DNA of 25,752 bases. Source: CAJBIL01 sp044359525. GTDB lineage: Bacteria > Pseudomonadota > Gammaproteobacteria > Burkholderiales > Rhodocyclaceae. This document shows positions 16,577-22,595 of this stretch, piece after piece. How positions within the stretch are numbered: the first letter of the stretch is position 1; each line of letters starts with the position of its first letter. Below the pieces are notes generated by a model. The model worked only from the letters and a program-made list of their open reading frames with translations. It was not told the origin of the DNA and did no database searches. A program made the position numbers and the translations under genes. The stretch lies in the NCBI GenBank assembly GCA_044359525.1, contig JBIKLY010000052.1, positions 1-25,752 on the forward strand. The letters run 5' to 3'.

Positions 16577-17368
16577 ATGTTGAAATTTTCCGCTGTATTT
16601 CGCACATTTTTGTTACTGCTTCTCATCTCGGCTGCCAGTGCAGCCGAGGCGCAGGTTGCCAATATCAACGACGCGATCAACAAAGCCGGCTCCTTGCGCT
16701 ACACGGCGCATCGACTGGGTAAAGCCTATATCCAGATCGGCATGGGCGTCGATGTCGATCGGTCGAAGCGTTCGCTGGACAGTGCGATTGCCCTGTATGA
16801 CCGCCGCGTCGTCGAACTGAAAAACTATTCGCCGACGCCCGAGATCAAGGAAACCTACGTCGCGCTGGAAAAAGCCTGGGGCGGTTACAAGGATCTGCTG
16901 GTCGGCACCAAACCGAGTCAGGAGAACGGTCGCAAGGTGGTCATGGTAAGCGACGAAGTGGTGGCCATCGCCAACAAGGCGACCGGCCAGCTGGCCGCTT
17001 TTTCGGGCAGCACCCAGGGTGTGCTGGTGAACGTCTCCGGTCGCCAGCGCATGTTGTCGCAGCGCCTCGCCAAGTATTCGCAGGCGGTGGCGTGGGGCGT
17101 TGCGCCGGCCAATGCGCAGGCCGAGATCAGCAAGGACAAGGCCGAGTTCACGCAGAAGCTCGACGAACTGGCTGCCGCGCCGAGCAATACACAGGCGATC
17201 AAGGATGAGTTGGCACTGGGCAAGCAGCAGTGGATGTTCTTCGACAACGCGCTCGGCGGCAGTGAGAAGGAAAAGAAAACCAATAGCCTGAACGTTGCGA
17301 CGACCAGCGAACGTATCCTTGAAGTGATGGACAATGTCGTGGGTATGTACGAAAAACTGGGCAAGTAG
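16577..17368 (+). CDS. Exported protein with two PilJ/NarX-type N-terminal sensor motifs
   Basis: A 263-residue periplasmic protein with a signal peptide ending about residue 22 (SAASA). Two copies of the motif that defines the type IV pili methyl-accepting transducer N-terminal domain (Pfam PF13675) are visible. The first, INKAGSLRYTAHRL (34-47), strongly resembles the P-box of the nitrate sensor NarX (INKAGSLRMQSYRL), including the arginine that contacts nitrate (R41 here). The second, VNVSGRQRMLSQRLAKY (151-167), is the PilJ-type form. The rest is predicted helical. There is no second membrane segment, HAMP, kinase or chemotaxis signalling domain, so it cannot signal alone. The ATG follows AAGGAG. 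The upstream FNR-type promoter suggests anaerobic expression. The ligand is inferred only. Confidence 0.85.
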   Translation: MLKFSAVFRTFLLLLLISAASAAEAQVANINDAINKAGSLRYTAHRLGKAYIQIGMGVDVDRSKRSLDSAIALYDRRVVELKNYSPTPEIKETYVALEKAWGGYKDLLVGTKPSQENGRKVVMVSDEVVAIANKATGQLAAFSGSTQGVLVNVSGRQRMLSQRLAKYSQAVAWGVAPANAQAEISKDKAEFTQKLDELAAAPSNTQAIKDELALGKQQWMFFDNALGGSEKEKKTNSLNVATTSERILEVMDNVVGMYEKLGK

Positions 17369-17504
17369 TTTTTTCCTGCGGGCCCCTCGGTTTTTGATGG
17401 CTATTTGCGGGATGGTTGCCGGATTTTGCGGCGCACAAATCATGCGATTTTTCGCGTAGAATCAAGCCCCTTTCGAATCATGCCAACAAGCCAGAGGATG
17501 CATC

Positions 17505-18584
17505 ATGACCTTGCAGAGCAAGCCCGGTACCGACGACCTTCGCATCAAGGAAATCAAGGAACTGGTTCCACCGGCCCACGTTTTTCGCGAGTTTCCGGTT
17601 GGCGTACGCGCGGCGCAGACGACCTATAACGCGCGGCAGGCCATTCACCGCATCCTGCATGGCGCCGATGACCGCCTGCTGGTGGTGATCGGGCCATGTT
17701 CCATCCACGACGTCGATACGGCAATCGAATACGCCAAAAAGCTGCACAAGGAAATTGGTCGTTTCGAGAGTGATCTGCTGATCGTCATGCGTGTCTATTT
17801 CGAAAAACCGCGCACCACGGTGGGCTGGAAGGGGCTGATCAACGATCCGCGTCTTGACGGCTCGTTCCGCATCAACGAGGGGGTGCGGCTGGCGCGCGGT
17901 CTGCTGCTTGAACTCAACGATCTCGGGGTGCCCTGTGCGACCGAGTTCCTCGATACGATTACGCCGCAATACACCGCTGACCTGATCGCCTGGGGTGCCA
18001 TCGGCGCACGTACCACCGAATCGCAGGTGCATCGTGAACTGGCCTCGGGCCTGTCGTGTCCGGTCGGTTTCAAAAACGGGACCGACGGCAACATCCGCAT
18101 CGCGATCGATGCCATTCGCGCCGCGCAATCGCCACATCACTTTCTTTCGGTGACCAAAGCCGGTCATTCAGCCATTGTGTCGACCACCGGTAATGAGGAC
18201 TGCCACGTCATCCTGCGTGGCGGCAAGGCGCCGAATTACGATGCCGCACACGTCGATGCAGCGGGCAAGGAAATTTCCGCGGCAGGCCTCGCCGCGCGTC
18301 TGATGGTTGATTTTTCACACGCCAACAGCAGCAAGCAGTTCAAGCGCCAGGTTGACGTCGCCCGGGACACGGCAGCTCAGCTCACCGCAGGCGAAGAGCG
18401 CATCATCGGCGTCATGGTCGAGTCGCATCTGGTCGAAGGGCGTCAGGACCTCGTTCCCGGCCAGCCGCTTGAACACGGCAAGAGCGTTACCGACGCCTGC
18501 ATCGGCTGGGACGATACCCTTGCGGTGCTGGAAATCCTCGCACAGGGCGTGCGCGCACGTCGCCTGGTCGAAGCGGCGTCGTAG
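17505..18584 (+). CDS. aroG: 3-deoxy-7-phosphoheptulonate (DAHP) synthase, class I
   Basis: Catalyses the first step of the shikimate pathway, joining phosphoenolpyruvate and erythrose 4-phosphate in the cytoplasm. It has 359 residues, close to E. coli AroG (350). Visible motifs are GPCSIHD with metal-ligand C65, MRVYFEKPRTTVGWKG (R96, K101), GARTTESQVHRELASG, VGFKNGTDG, and VDFSHANSSK with its histidine ligand. The N-terminal DDLRIKEIKELVPP segment is the regulatory end typical of AroF/G/H isozymes; which aromatic amino acid inhibits it cannot be read reliably. The ATG at 17505 follows AGAGGATG. A -10-like TAGAAT lies at 17457-17462, without a clear -35. It is probably monocistronic, with a mosaic repeat directly downstream. 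Confidence 0.95.
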   Translation: MTLQSKPGTDDLRIKEIKELVPPAHVFREFPVGVRAAQTTYNARQAIHRILHGADDRLLVVIGPCSIHDVDTAIEYAKKLHKEIGRFESDLLIVMRVYFEKPRTTVGWKGLINDPRLDGSFRINEGVRLARGLLLELNDLGVPCATEFLDTITPQYTADLIAWGAIGARTTESQVHRELASGLSCPVGFKNGTDGNIRIAIDAIRAAQSPHHFLSVTKAGHSAIVSTTGNEDCHVILRGGKAPNYDAAHVDAAGKEISAAGLAARLMVDFSHANSSKQFKRQVDVARDTAAQLTAGEERIIGVMVESHLVEGRQDLVPGQPLEHGKSVTDACIGWDDTLAVLEILAQGVRARRLVEAAS

Positions 18585-18602
18585 TGTTTAAACCGCTTTC
18601 AA

Positions 18603-18699
18603 CACAGAGAACACGGAGGCACAGAGAACACGGAGAAAAACCAATAAGGTTTTTCGCTTTGCATTTCTCTGTGCTCTCTGTGCCTCCGTGTTCTCTGCA
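18603..18699. repeat. Inverted mosaic repeat of CACRGAG units, copy 2
   Basis: Two 35-base arms (18603-18637 and 18665-18699) are inverted around a 27-base centre. They have the same 9-8-9-9 unit plan as the copy at 14881. Left units: CACAGAGAA, CACGGAGG, CACAGAGAA, CACGGAGAA. The right arm on the minus strand: TGCAGAGAA, CACGGAGG, CACAGAGAG, CACAGAGAA. The arms pair more completely than in copy 1. It fills the gap between aroG and the GT39 gene. Confidence 0.9.
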
Positions 18700-18722
18700 C
18701 CCCAAGGGTGTTTCCTTCGGGG
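18700..18722 (+). promoter_or_regulatory. Hairpin over the ribosome binding region of the GT39 gene
   Basis: CCCCAAGG (18700-18707) can pair with CCTTCGGGG (18714-18722) with one bulged C. The GGGG just before the ATG at 18724 is the only purine-rich stretch able to act as a ribosome site, so the hairpin could hide it. Function is inferred. Confidence 0.35.
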
Positions 18723-18723
18723 C

Positions 18724-20256
18724 ATGTTGAAAGTGCGTCGCCTTTCCTCCGTTAGCCTGCTCTGGGCTGGCCTGCTCGCTCTCCTTGTTTTTCGTTTCTG
18801 GTTTGCCGCCGTCTTGCCGATGACCGGCGACGAGGCTTATTTCGTTCTCTGGGGCGAGCATCCGGCGGGCGGGTACTACGATCATCCGCCGATGGTCGGC
18901 TGGTGGCTCAGCGCACTGCTTGCCATTTCCCGTGCTGAATGGGTGTTGCGCCTGCCTGCCCTGCTGTTGCCGTTGATTCTGGCCGGCGGTGCGTGGTGGC
19001 TGGTGCGTCCGCATGGCGCCGAACGCGCCCGTGTCGCGGCGCTGCTCGTGCTTCTTGCACCGCTTGGCGTATGGAATGTGCTGATCACGACCGATACGCC
19101 AGTGATCCTGTTTACGATGCTTTCCGTACTGGCCTATGTCGCTGCGCAGCGTCGGGCTTCTCTGTTCTTTTATGCGCTGGCCGGTGCCTTGCTCGGTCTG
19201 GCTTTCCTCGGGAAGTATTTTGCCGGACTGCTTGGTCTCGCCTATCTGGCGCATGTCCTGTTGGTTCGCCGTGACGCCGGACGCTGGTCGGGATTTGCTG
19301 TGCTCCTGGCCGCTTCGCTGCCGGCGCCGATTTATAACCTGTGGTGGAACAGCAGCCACTGCTGGGTGAATGTGCTTTTCAATTTCATCAATCGCCATGG
19401 CGATGCCGGACTGTCCTGGCAAAACCCCTTGTCCTATATCGGTTCGCTGGTCTATCTGGCAACGCCCTGGCTGCTGATTGCTCTGTGGTGCCATCGCAGC
19501 ACACTACGCCAGGCAGTGCAGGGCAGTGTCGAAGCAAGCGCCGCAGCGTGGTTGACGATCATCCCGTTTGGCCTGTTTGCCGCCATGTCCTTGACCCGTT
19601 CAATCGGCCTGCACTGGCCGGCGTCGTTCATTCCCCTGCTTTTTGTCCTTGCCGCAATTGCCCTGCCGCAGGATGTTCTGACGCGGCTTGTCAGGTGGTC
19701 TGCCGGATTTGCTGCGCTGCACATGCTGGTGATTCTTGTCGTTGTGATAACGCCGCTTGATGCCTGGGAAAAAAATGCGAACTACAACGATATTGTTCTT
19801 GCCGTGCGCCCGGATGATTTGCTGACAAGCTTGCAGCCCTACGCAGCGGACTACAGTTTTGCCATGGAAAGCTATTCGAGCGCGGCAACCATGACCTATC
19901 AAGCGAGGCGCCCCTTCCTGGTGTTTGGCAGAGGCTCGTTTCACGGTCGTCAGGATGACTTCCTGACCGATTGGCGTGCGCAGGACGGGCGCAATATTCT
20001 GATCCTGCGCCGAAACCCGCCGGATGCAGATAAATATTTGCCGTATTTCAGGCACGTGGAGTTTCGTACATTCGACCTGTTGGGAACACAGTTCAACCTT
20101 GTGCTCGGGCAGGGCTTCAACTACGCCGTTTATCATGAACGCATCTTGCGCAATATCCGTGATCGCTATTACCGCATACCGGCCTGGTTGCCGCAGCGCG
20201 GCTGCGAATTTTGCGAGCGCTATTTTCCGGACGAGGCAGCAAAGAGCTGGCGTTGA
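18724..20256 (+). CDS. GT39 (ArnT/PMT-type) membrane glycosyltransferase
   Basis: A 510-residue multi-pass inner-membrane glycosyltransferase of family GT39 (PF13231-like). Such enzymes transfer a sugar from a polyprenyl-phosphate carrier to lipid A, glycolipid or protein on the periplasmic side. After the first membrane helix comes MTGDEAYFVLWG, the acidic motif in the first periplasmic loop that carries the catalytic aspartate. This is followed by GYYDHPPMVGWW, also typical of the family. About ten further hydrophobic segments extend to residue 345, and the last 160 residues form a soluble periplasmic domain ending CEFCERYFPDEAAKSWR. The ATG at 18724 is preferred over a GTG at 18688, which lies inside the mosaic repeat. 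Donor and acceptor are not evident from sequence. Confidence 0.9.
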   Translation: MLKVRRLSSVSLLWAGLLALLVFRFWFAAVLPMTGDEAYFVLWGEHPAGGYYDHPPMVGWWLSALLAISRAEWVLRLPALLLPLILAGGAWWLVRPHGAERARVAALLVLLAPLGVWNVLITTDTPVILFTMLSVLAYVAAQRRASLFFYALAGALLGLAFLGKYFAGLLGLAYLAHVLLVRRDAGRWSGFAVLLAASLPAPIYNLWWNSSHCWVNVLFNFINRHGDAGLSWQNPLSYIGSLVYLATPWLLIALWCHRSTLRQAVQGSVEASAAAWLTIIPFGLFAAMSLTRSIGLHWPASFIPLLFVLAAIALPQDVLTRLVRWSAGFAALHMLVILVVVITPLDAWEKNANYNDIVLAVRPDDLLTSLQPYAADYSFAMESYSSAATMTYQARRPFLVFGRGSFHGRQDDFLTDWRAQDGRNILILRRNPPDADKYLPYFRHVEFRTFDLLGTQFNLVLGQGFNYAVYHERILRNIRDRYYRIPAWLPQRGCEFCERYFPDEAAKSWR

Positions 20257-20300
20257 AGTGACGTTGAAGTGACGTTGAAGTGACGTTGAAGTGACGTTGA
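20251..20300 (+). repeat. 11-bp direct tandem repeat, 4.5 copies
   Basis: CGTTGAAGTGA is repeated exactly at 20251, 20262, 20273 and 20284, followed by a partial CGTTGA (20295-20300). The stop codon of the GT39 gene lies in the first unit (20254-20256). Each unit has two TGA triplets and 11 is not a multiple of 3, so all frames are closed. Confidence 0.97.
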
Positions 20301-20325
20301 TGAGGGTTGGTTCGAGTGCTATTAT
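20298..20325 (+). promoter_or_regulatory. Probable toxin-antitoxin promoter
   Basis: TTGATG (20298-20303) is 16 bases before TATTAT (20320-20325), giving a start near 20332 and a short leader to the antitoxin ATG at 20356. The -35 lies in the last, partial copy of the 11-bp repeat. Each full repeat also contains TTGAAG. Confidence 0.5.
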
Positions 20326-20355
20326 TGGTGCTCTTAACAGGTCTTAGGGGGCGTC

Positions 20356-20604
20356 ATGTCACATCGGATACTGGCAGAAACTTCAGCAAGCGTATCCGAG
20401 CTGAAAAAGAATCCAATGGGCACGGTTGCGTCCGGTGACGGCTTTCCTGTGGCGATCCTCAATCGAAATGCGCCGGCTTTTTACTGTGTGCCAGCCAAAG
20501 CCTATGAAGCGTTGATGGACAAGCTCGAAGATCTGGAGCTCAATGCCATTGCCGATGCTCGTGCAGGGCAGCGAGTCACCAAGGTAAAGCTCGATGAGCT
20601 ATGA
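20356..20604 (+). CDS. Type II antitoxin, Phd/YefM-type N-terminus with RelB-like C-terminal end
   Basis: An 82-residue antitoxin that should bind and neutralise the adjacent RelE-type toxin and repress its own promoter. The N-terminal part (ILAETSASVSELKKNP, then GFPVAILNRNAPAFYCVPAKAYEAL) is the Phd/YefM/StbD DNA-binding fold. The C-terminal part is the toxin-wrapping tail and ends VTKVKLDEL, like the VRVTLDEL end of E. coli RelB. The start follows AGGGGGC. The last 11 bases overlap the toxin gene, coupling translation so that antitoxin is made first. The nearby 11-bp tandem repeats could be operator sites, but this is untested. Confidence 0.9.
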   Translation: MSHRILAETSASVSELKKNPMGTVASGDGFPVAILNRNAPAFYCVPAKAYEALMDKLEDLELNAIADARAGQRVTKVKLDEL

Positions 20605-20875
20605 GCTGGGCTTCCTTGATGATGCGCTGGCGGAATGGCAAAAGCTCGATGGCAGTATCCGCGAGCAATTCAAGAAGAAACTTGGCGAACGGCTCGATAA
20701 CCCACGTATGCCCTCAGCAAAGCTGGGCGGGCATCAGGATCGTTACAAGATAAAGCTGCGTAGTGTCGGCTATCGTCTCGTGTACGAGGTGCGCGATAAG
20801 CAGATGGTTGTGGTGGTCGTTGCGGTTGGTAAACGGGAGCGTAGCGCCGTATATAAAGCGGCCGCCAGACGATAA
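20594..20875 (+). CDS. relE: RelE-family toxin (ribosome-dependent mRNA interferase)
   Basis: A 93-residue toxin of the RelE/ParE superfamily, close in length to E. coli RelE (95). The residues needed for mRNA cleavage in the ribosomal A site of E. coli RelE stand at the same numbers here: K52 and K54 in YKIKL, R61 in GYRLVYEV, R81 in KRERS and Y87 in AVYKAA. It therefore looks catalytically intact and is a RelE mRNA interferase rather than a ParE gyrase toxin. It overlaps the antitoxin gene by 11 bases. The module sits between the GT39 and UbiA-like genes and is flanked by a tandem repeat upstream and an inverted-repeat element downstream, which suggests it was acquired as a unit. Confidence 0.92.
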   Translation: MSYELGFLDDALAEWQKLDGSIREQFKKKLGERLDNPRMPSAKLGGHQDRYKIKLRSVGYRLVYEVRDKQMVVVVVAVGKRERSAVYKAAARR

Positions 20876-20892
20876 GCAGATCATTTTTTTGC

Positions 20893-21009
20893 TGATTTGC
20901 CACAATGTTCATCCATACAGAATCTCCCTCTCCCTCCAGCTCGCGCCTGAAGGGGAAGGGCAAGGTCAGTTCGTGCCGGGAAATGTCGGCTGAACATTGT
21001 GGCTAATCA
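20893..21009. repeat. 117-bp element with 19-bp terminal inverted repeats
   Basis: TGATTTGCCACAATGTTCA (20893-20911) and its near-perfect reverse complement (20991-21009, one mismatch) enclose 79 bases. The interior has a second, weaker fold between a CCCTCTCCCTCC tract and a GGGGAAGGG tract. A T7 run follows on the plus strand at 21015-21021, so the transcript could fold as a long terminator-like hairpin after relE. No target-site duplication and no transposase are visible. It could instead be a small non-autonomous mobile element. Confidence 0.85.
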
Positions 21010-21080
21010 AGACGTTTTTTTGGTCGCCGGCGTCATGCGCGACCCGTTTGCGAATGAAGGCATCGGAAAATGAACGAACA

Positions 21081-21959
21081 ATGAGCGGACCTCAGCCCTA
21101 TCTCAAACTCCTGCGCCCGCATCAGTGGGTGAAGAGCGGTTTTGTCTTCGTCGGCCTGCTGTTTGGCCATGCCTGGCATGAGGCCCCGCTGGTACAGAGC
21201 GTTCTGCTCGCGGCGGCAGCTTTTGCGCTGGCGGCTTCAGCAGTTTATGTGATCAACGATCTGGCTGATCGTGAGCGCGATCGCGAGCATCCCGAGAAAC
21301 GTCACCGGCCACTGGCTGCCGGTACGGTGAGCGTGACGCAGGCGCTGCTGCTGGCTGGCGTGTGCATGCTAACGGCGTTGATGCTGGCGCAGGCGGCGTC
21401 GAATACGGTGCTGGCGATTGTCGTTGTTTATGTCTTGCTCAACGTGGCTTATTCGATGGGCTTGAAGCATGTGGTACTGCTCGACGTGTTCATCATTTCA
21501 GCCGGCTTCATGCTGCGTATTCTTGCCGGTACGCTTGGCGTCGGTATTGCACCGTCGCACTGGTTGTTGCTCTGCGGCTTGATGCTTACGTTGTTTCTCG
21601 GCTTTGCCAAGCGGCGTGCTGAACTCAACGCCATGGCCGGGCGCGGCGGCAGTCATCGCAAGGTGCTCGACGATTATGATCCGGTCTTGCTCGACAAACT
21701 GATCGGTATTTGCGCATCCGGCGCCATCGTCAGCTACAGCCTGTACACGGTAAGCGCCGAGACGCTGGCCATGCATGCCACGACGAGCCTGATCTACACC
21801 GTGCCGTTCGTGATGTACGGCATCTTCCGCTATCTCTTTCTTCTCCATCGACGCGGTGGCGGCGGCGATCCCGCGGCGGCCTTGCTGCGCGACTATCACC
21901 TGCTCGGTGCGTTTGTCGGCTGGCTGGTGGTGGTGGTCTGGATACTCGGCAAGGCGTAA
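21081..21959 (+). CDS. UbiA-family prenyltransferase, decaprenyl-phosphate phosphoribosyltransferase-like
   Basis: A 292-residue polytopic inner-membrane enzyme of the UbiA superfamily. The first aspartate-rich motif at residues 59-77 reads NDLADRERDREHPEKRHRP. This NDxxDxxxDxxHPxKxxRP form is characteristic of the branch that transfers phosphoribose from PRPP to polyprenyl phosphate (as Rv3806c does in mycobacteria), not of UbiA or heme-O enzymes. Later segments include AYSMGLKHVVLLDVFIISAGFMLR and a cytoplasmic loop GGSHRKVLDDYDPVLLDKL with the second acidic motif. About eight to nine membrane helices are visible. The start is placed at the MSGPQPYLKLLRPHQW methionine by family pattern. No ribosome site is convincing; an in-frame ATG at 21054 is the alternative. 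Confidence 0.85.
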   Translation: MSGPQPYLKLLRPHQWVKSGFVFVGLLFGHAWHEAPLVQSVLLAAAAFALAASAVYVINDLADRERDREHPEKRHRPLAAGTVSVTQALLLAGVCMLTALMLAQAASNTVLAIVVVYVLLNVAYSMGLKHVVLLDVFIISAGFMLRILAGTLGVGIAPSHWLLLCGLMLTLFLGFAKRRAELNAMAGRGGSHRKVLDDYDPVLLDKLIGICASGAIVSYSLYTVSAETLAMHATTSLIYTVPFVMYGIFRYLFLLHRRGGGGDPAAALLRDYHLLGAFVGWLVVVVWILGKA

Positions 21960-21964
21960 TCAGC

Positions 21965-22005
21965 AACTGACACACGCACGTTTTTCTGTCGTGCGCGTGT
22001 CAGTT
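21965..22005. terminator. Large hairpin between convergent genes
   Basis: Two 16-base arms (21965-21980 and 21990-22005) pair at 15 of 16 positions around a 9-base T-rich loop. It lies between the stops of the UbiA-like gene and the minus-strand gene ending at 22017. Neither side has a T-run, so it is a stable stem-loop in terminator position rather than a textbook intrinsic terminator. Confidence 0.5.
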
Positions 22006-22016
22006 CGGCGGAACGC

Positions 22017-22520
22017 TCAGTGCTTGATCGCCTTCCAGCCGGGGTGGTCGAAGTGCGTGCTGTATTTTTCCAGCGCGCCAAGGATTTTTACTGCGCCGCT
22101 CTGGCGTTTTGTCTTCTTCGCCTTGCCTTCCATCGTTTCGATTCCATCCGCCATGTCGGCGATGACGAGATGCAGTTGTGCGTCGGCTTTCGGGTCGAGC
22201 TTGCAATTGGTAACGATGCCGCCAACTTCGTCATTCAGCTTCCTGGCCAGCGCCGCATAGCCGGCATTGGATAGCTTGTTTTCATGGATCTGATGCAGTG
22301 AAGCGTCCATCAAGTTGCGGATGTTTTCCATGCCCTTGCGCAGCGCCTCGTCGGTTCCCCATTTCTTGCCTTCATTCAGCACCATGCTGGCGGGTGCACT
22401 TGCGTGCTCATGGCCATGCTTGTGCGTGGCCTGTTCAGCGGCGTAAAGGCTGCCTGTGCTCAGCACTAGCGCCACGCCGGCAATTGCGATCAGTTTTTCG
22501 AGTTGCTTCGGTGCAGGCAT
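22017..22520 (-). CDS. Small His-rich exported protein of unknown function
   Basis: A 167-residue periplasmic protein. The signal peptide is residues 1 to about 28 (LYAA-EQ). The mature N-terminus has alternating histidines (H33, H35, H37, H39), a likely metal-binding segment. The rest looks all-helical: GTDEALRKGMENIRNLMDASLHQIHENKLS, then a conserved-looking block EVGGIVTNCKLDPKADAQLHLVIADMADGIETMEG, and an end with HFDHPGW. There is a single mature cysteine and no CXXCH heme motif. The start at 22518-22520 follows a perfect AGGAGGG; the longer frame from 22622 overlaps the kinase gene and has no signal peptide. It lies downstream of a QseBC-like pair, with its own promoter and a CTTAAG direct-repeat box. 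I cannot name the family with confidence. Confidence 0.85.
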   Translation of the reverse strand: MPAPKQLEKLIAIAGVALVLSTGSLYAAEQATHKHGHEHASAPASMVLNEGKKWGTDEALRKGMENIRNLMDASLHQIHENKLSNAGYAALARKLNDEVGGIVTNCKLDPKADAQLHLVIADMADGIETMEGKAKKTKRQSGAVKILGALEKYSTHFDHPGWKAIKH

Positions 22521-22562
22521 AAGCCCTCCTGTGAAAGTGCGATGTGCCGGATTGGCCTGCAC

Positions 22563-22595
22563 AGTATCACAGGCGGCACTTAAGGTTTTCTTAAG
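22563..22595 (-). promoter_or_regulatory. PmrA/QseB-type response-regulator box and extended -10 promoter
   Basis: On the minus strand CTTAAG-N5-CTTAAG (22595 down to 22579) matches the YTTAAK-N5-YTTAAK box bound by PmrA-type regulators. Ten bases further, TGT-GATACT (-10 at 22568-22563) is an extended -10. The box is centred near -31 and replaces a -35 hexamer, as in activator-dependent promoters. It overlaps the kinase stop codon (22591-22593). The leader to the ATG at 22520 would be about 36 bases. Confidence 0.6.

Noticed and set aside
18487..19494. A 335-codon minus-strand frame across the aroG end, mosaic repeat and GT39 start
   Set aside because: It is antisense to two well-supported genes and is kept open partly by the repeat. 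Its composition is low-complexity and Gln/Arg-rich, unlike a real protein.
20251..20300. 11-bp tandem repeats considered as replication iterons
   Set aside because: No replication initiator gene or AT-rich origin region is nearby and the context is chromosomal housekeeping genes.
20893..21009. Inverted-repeat element considered as a complete insertion sequence
   Set aside because: It is only 117 bases, with no transposase frame and no target-site duplication that I can see.
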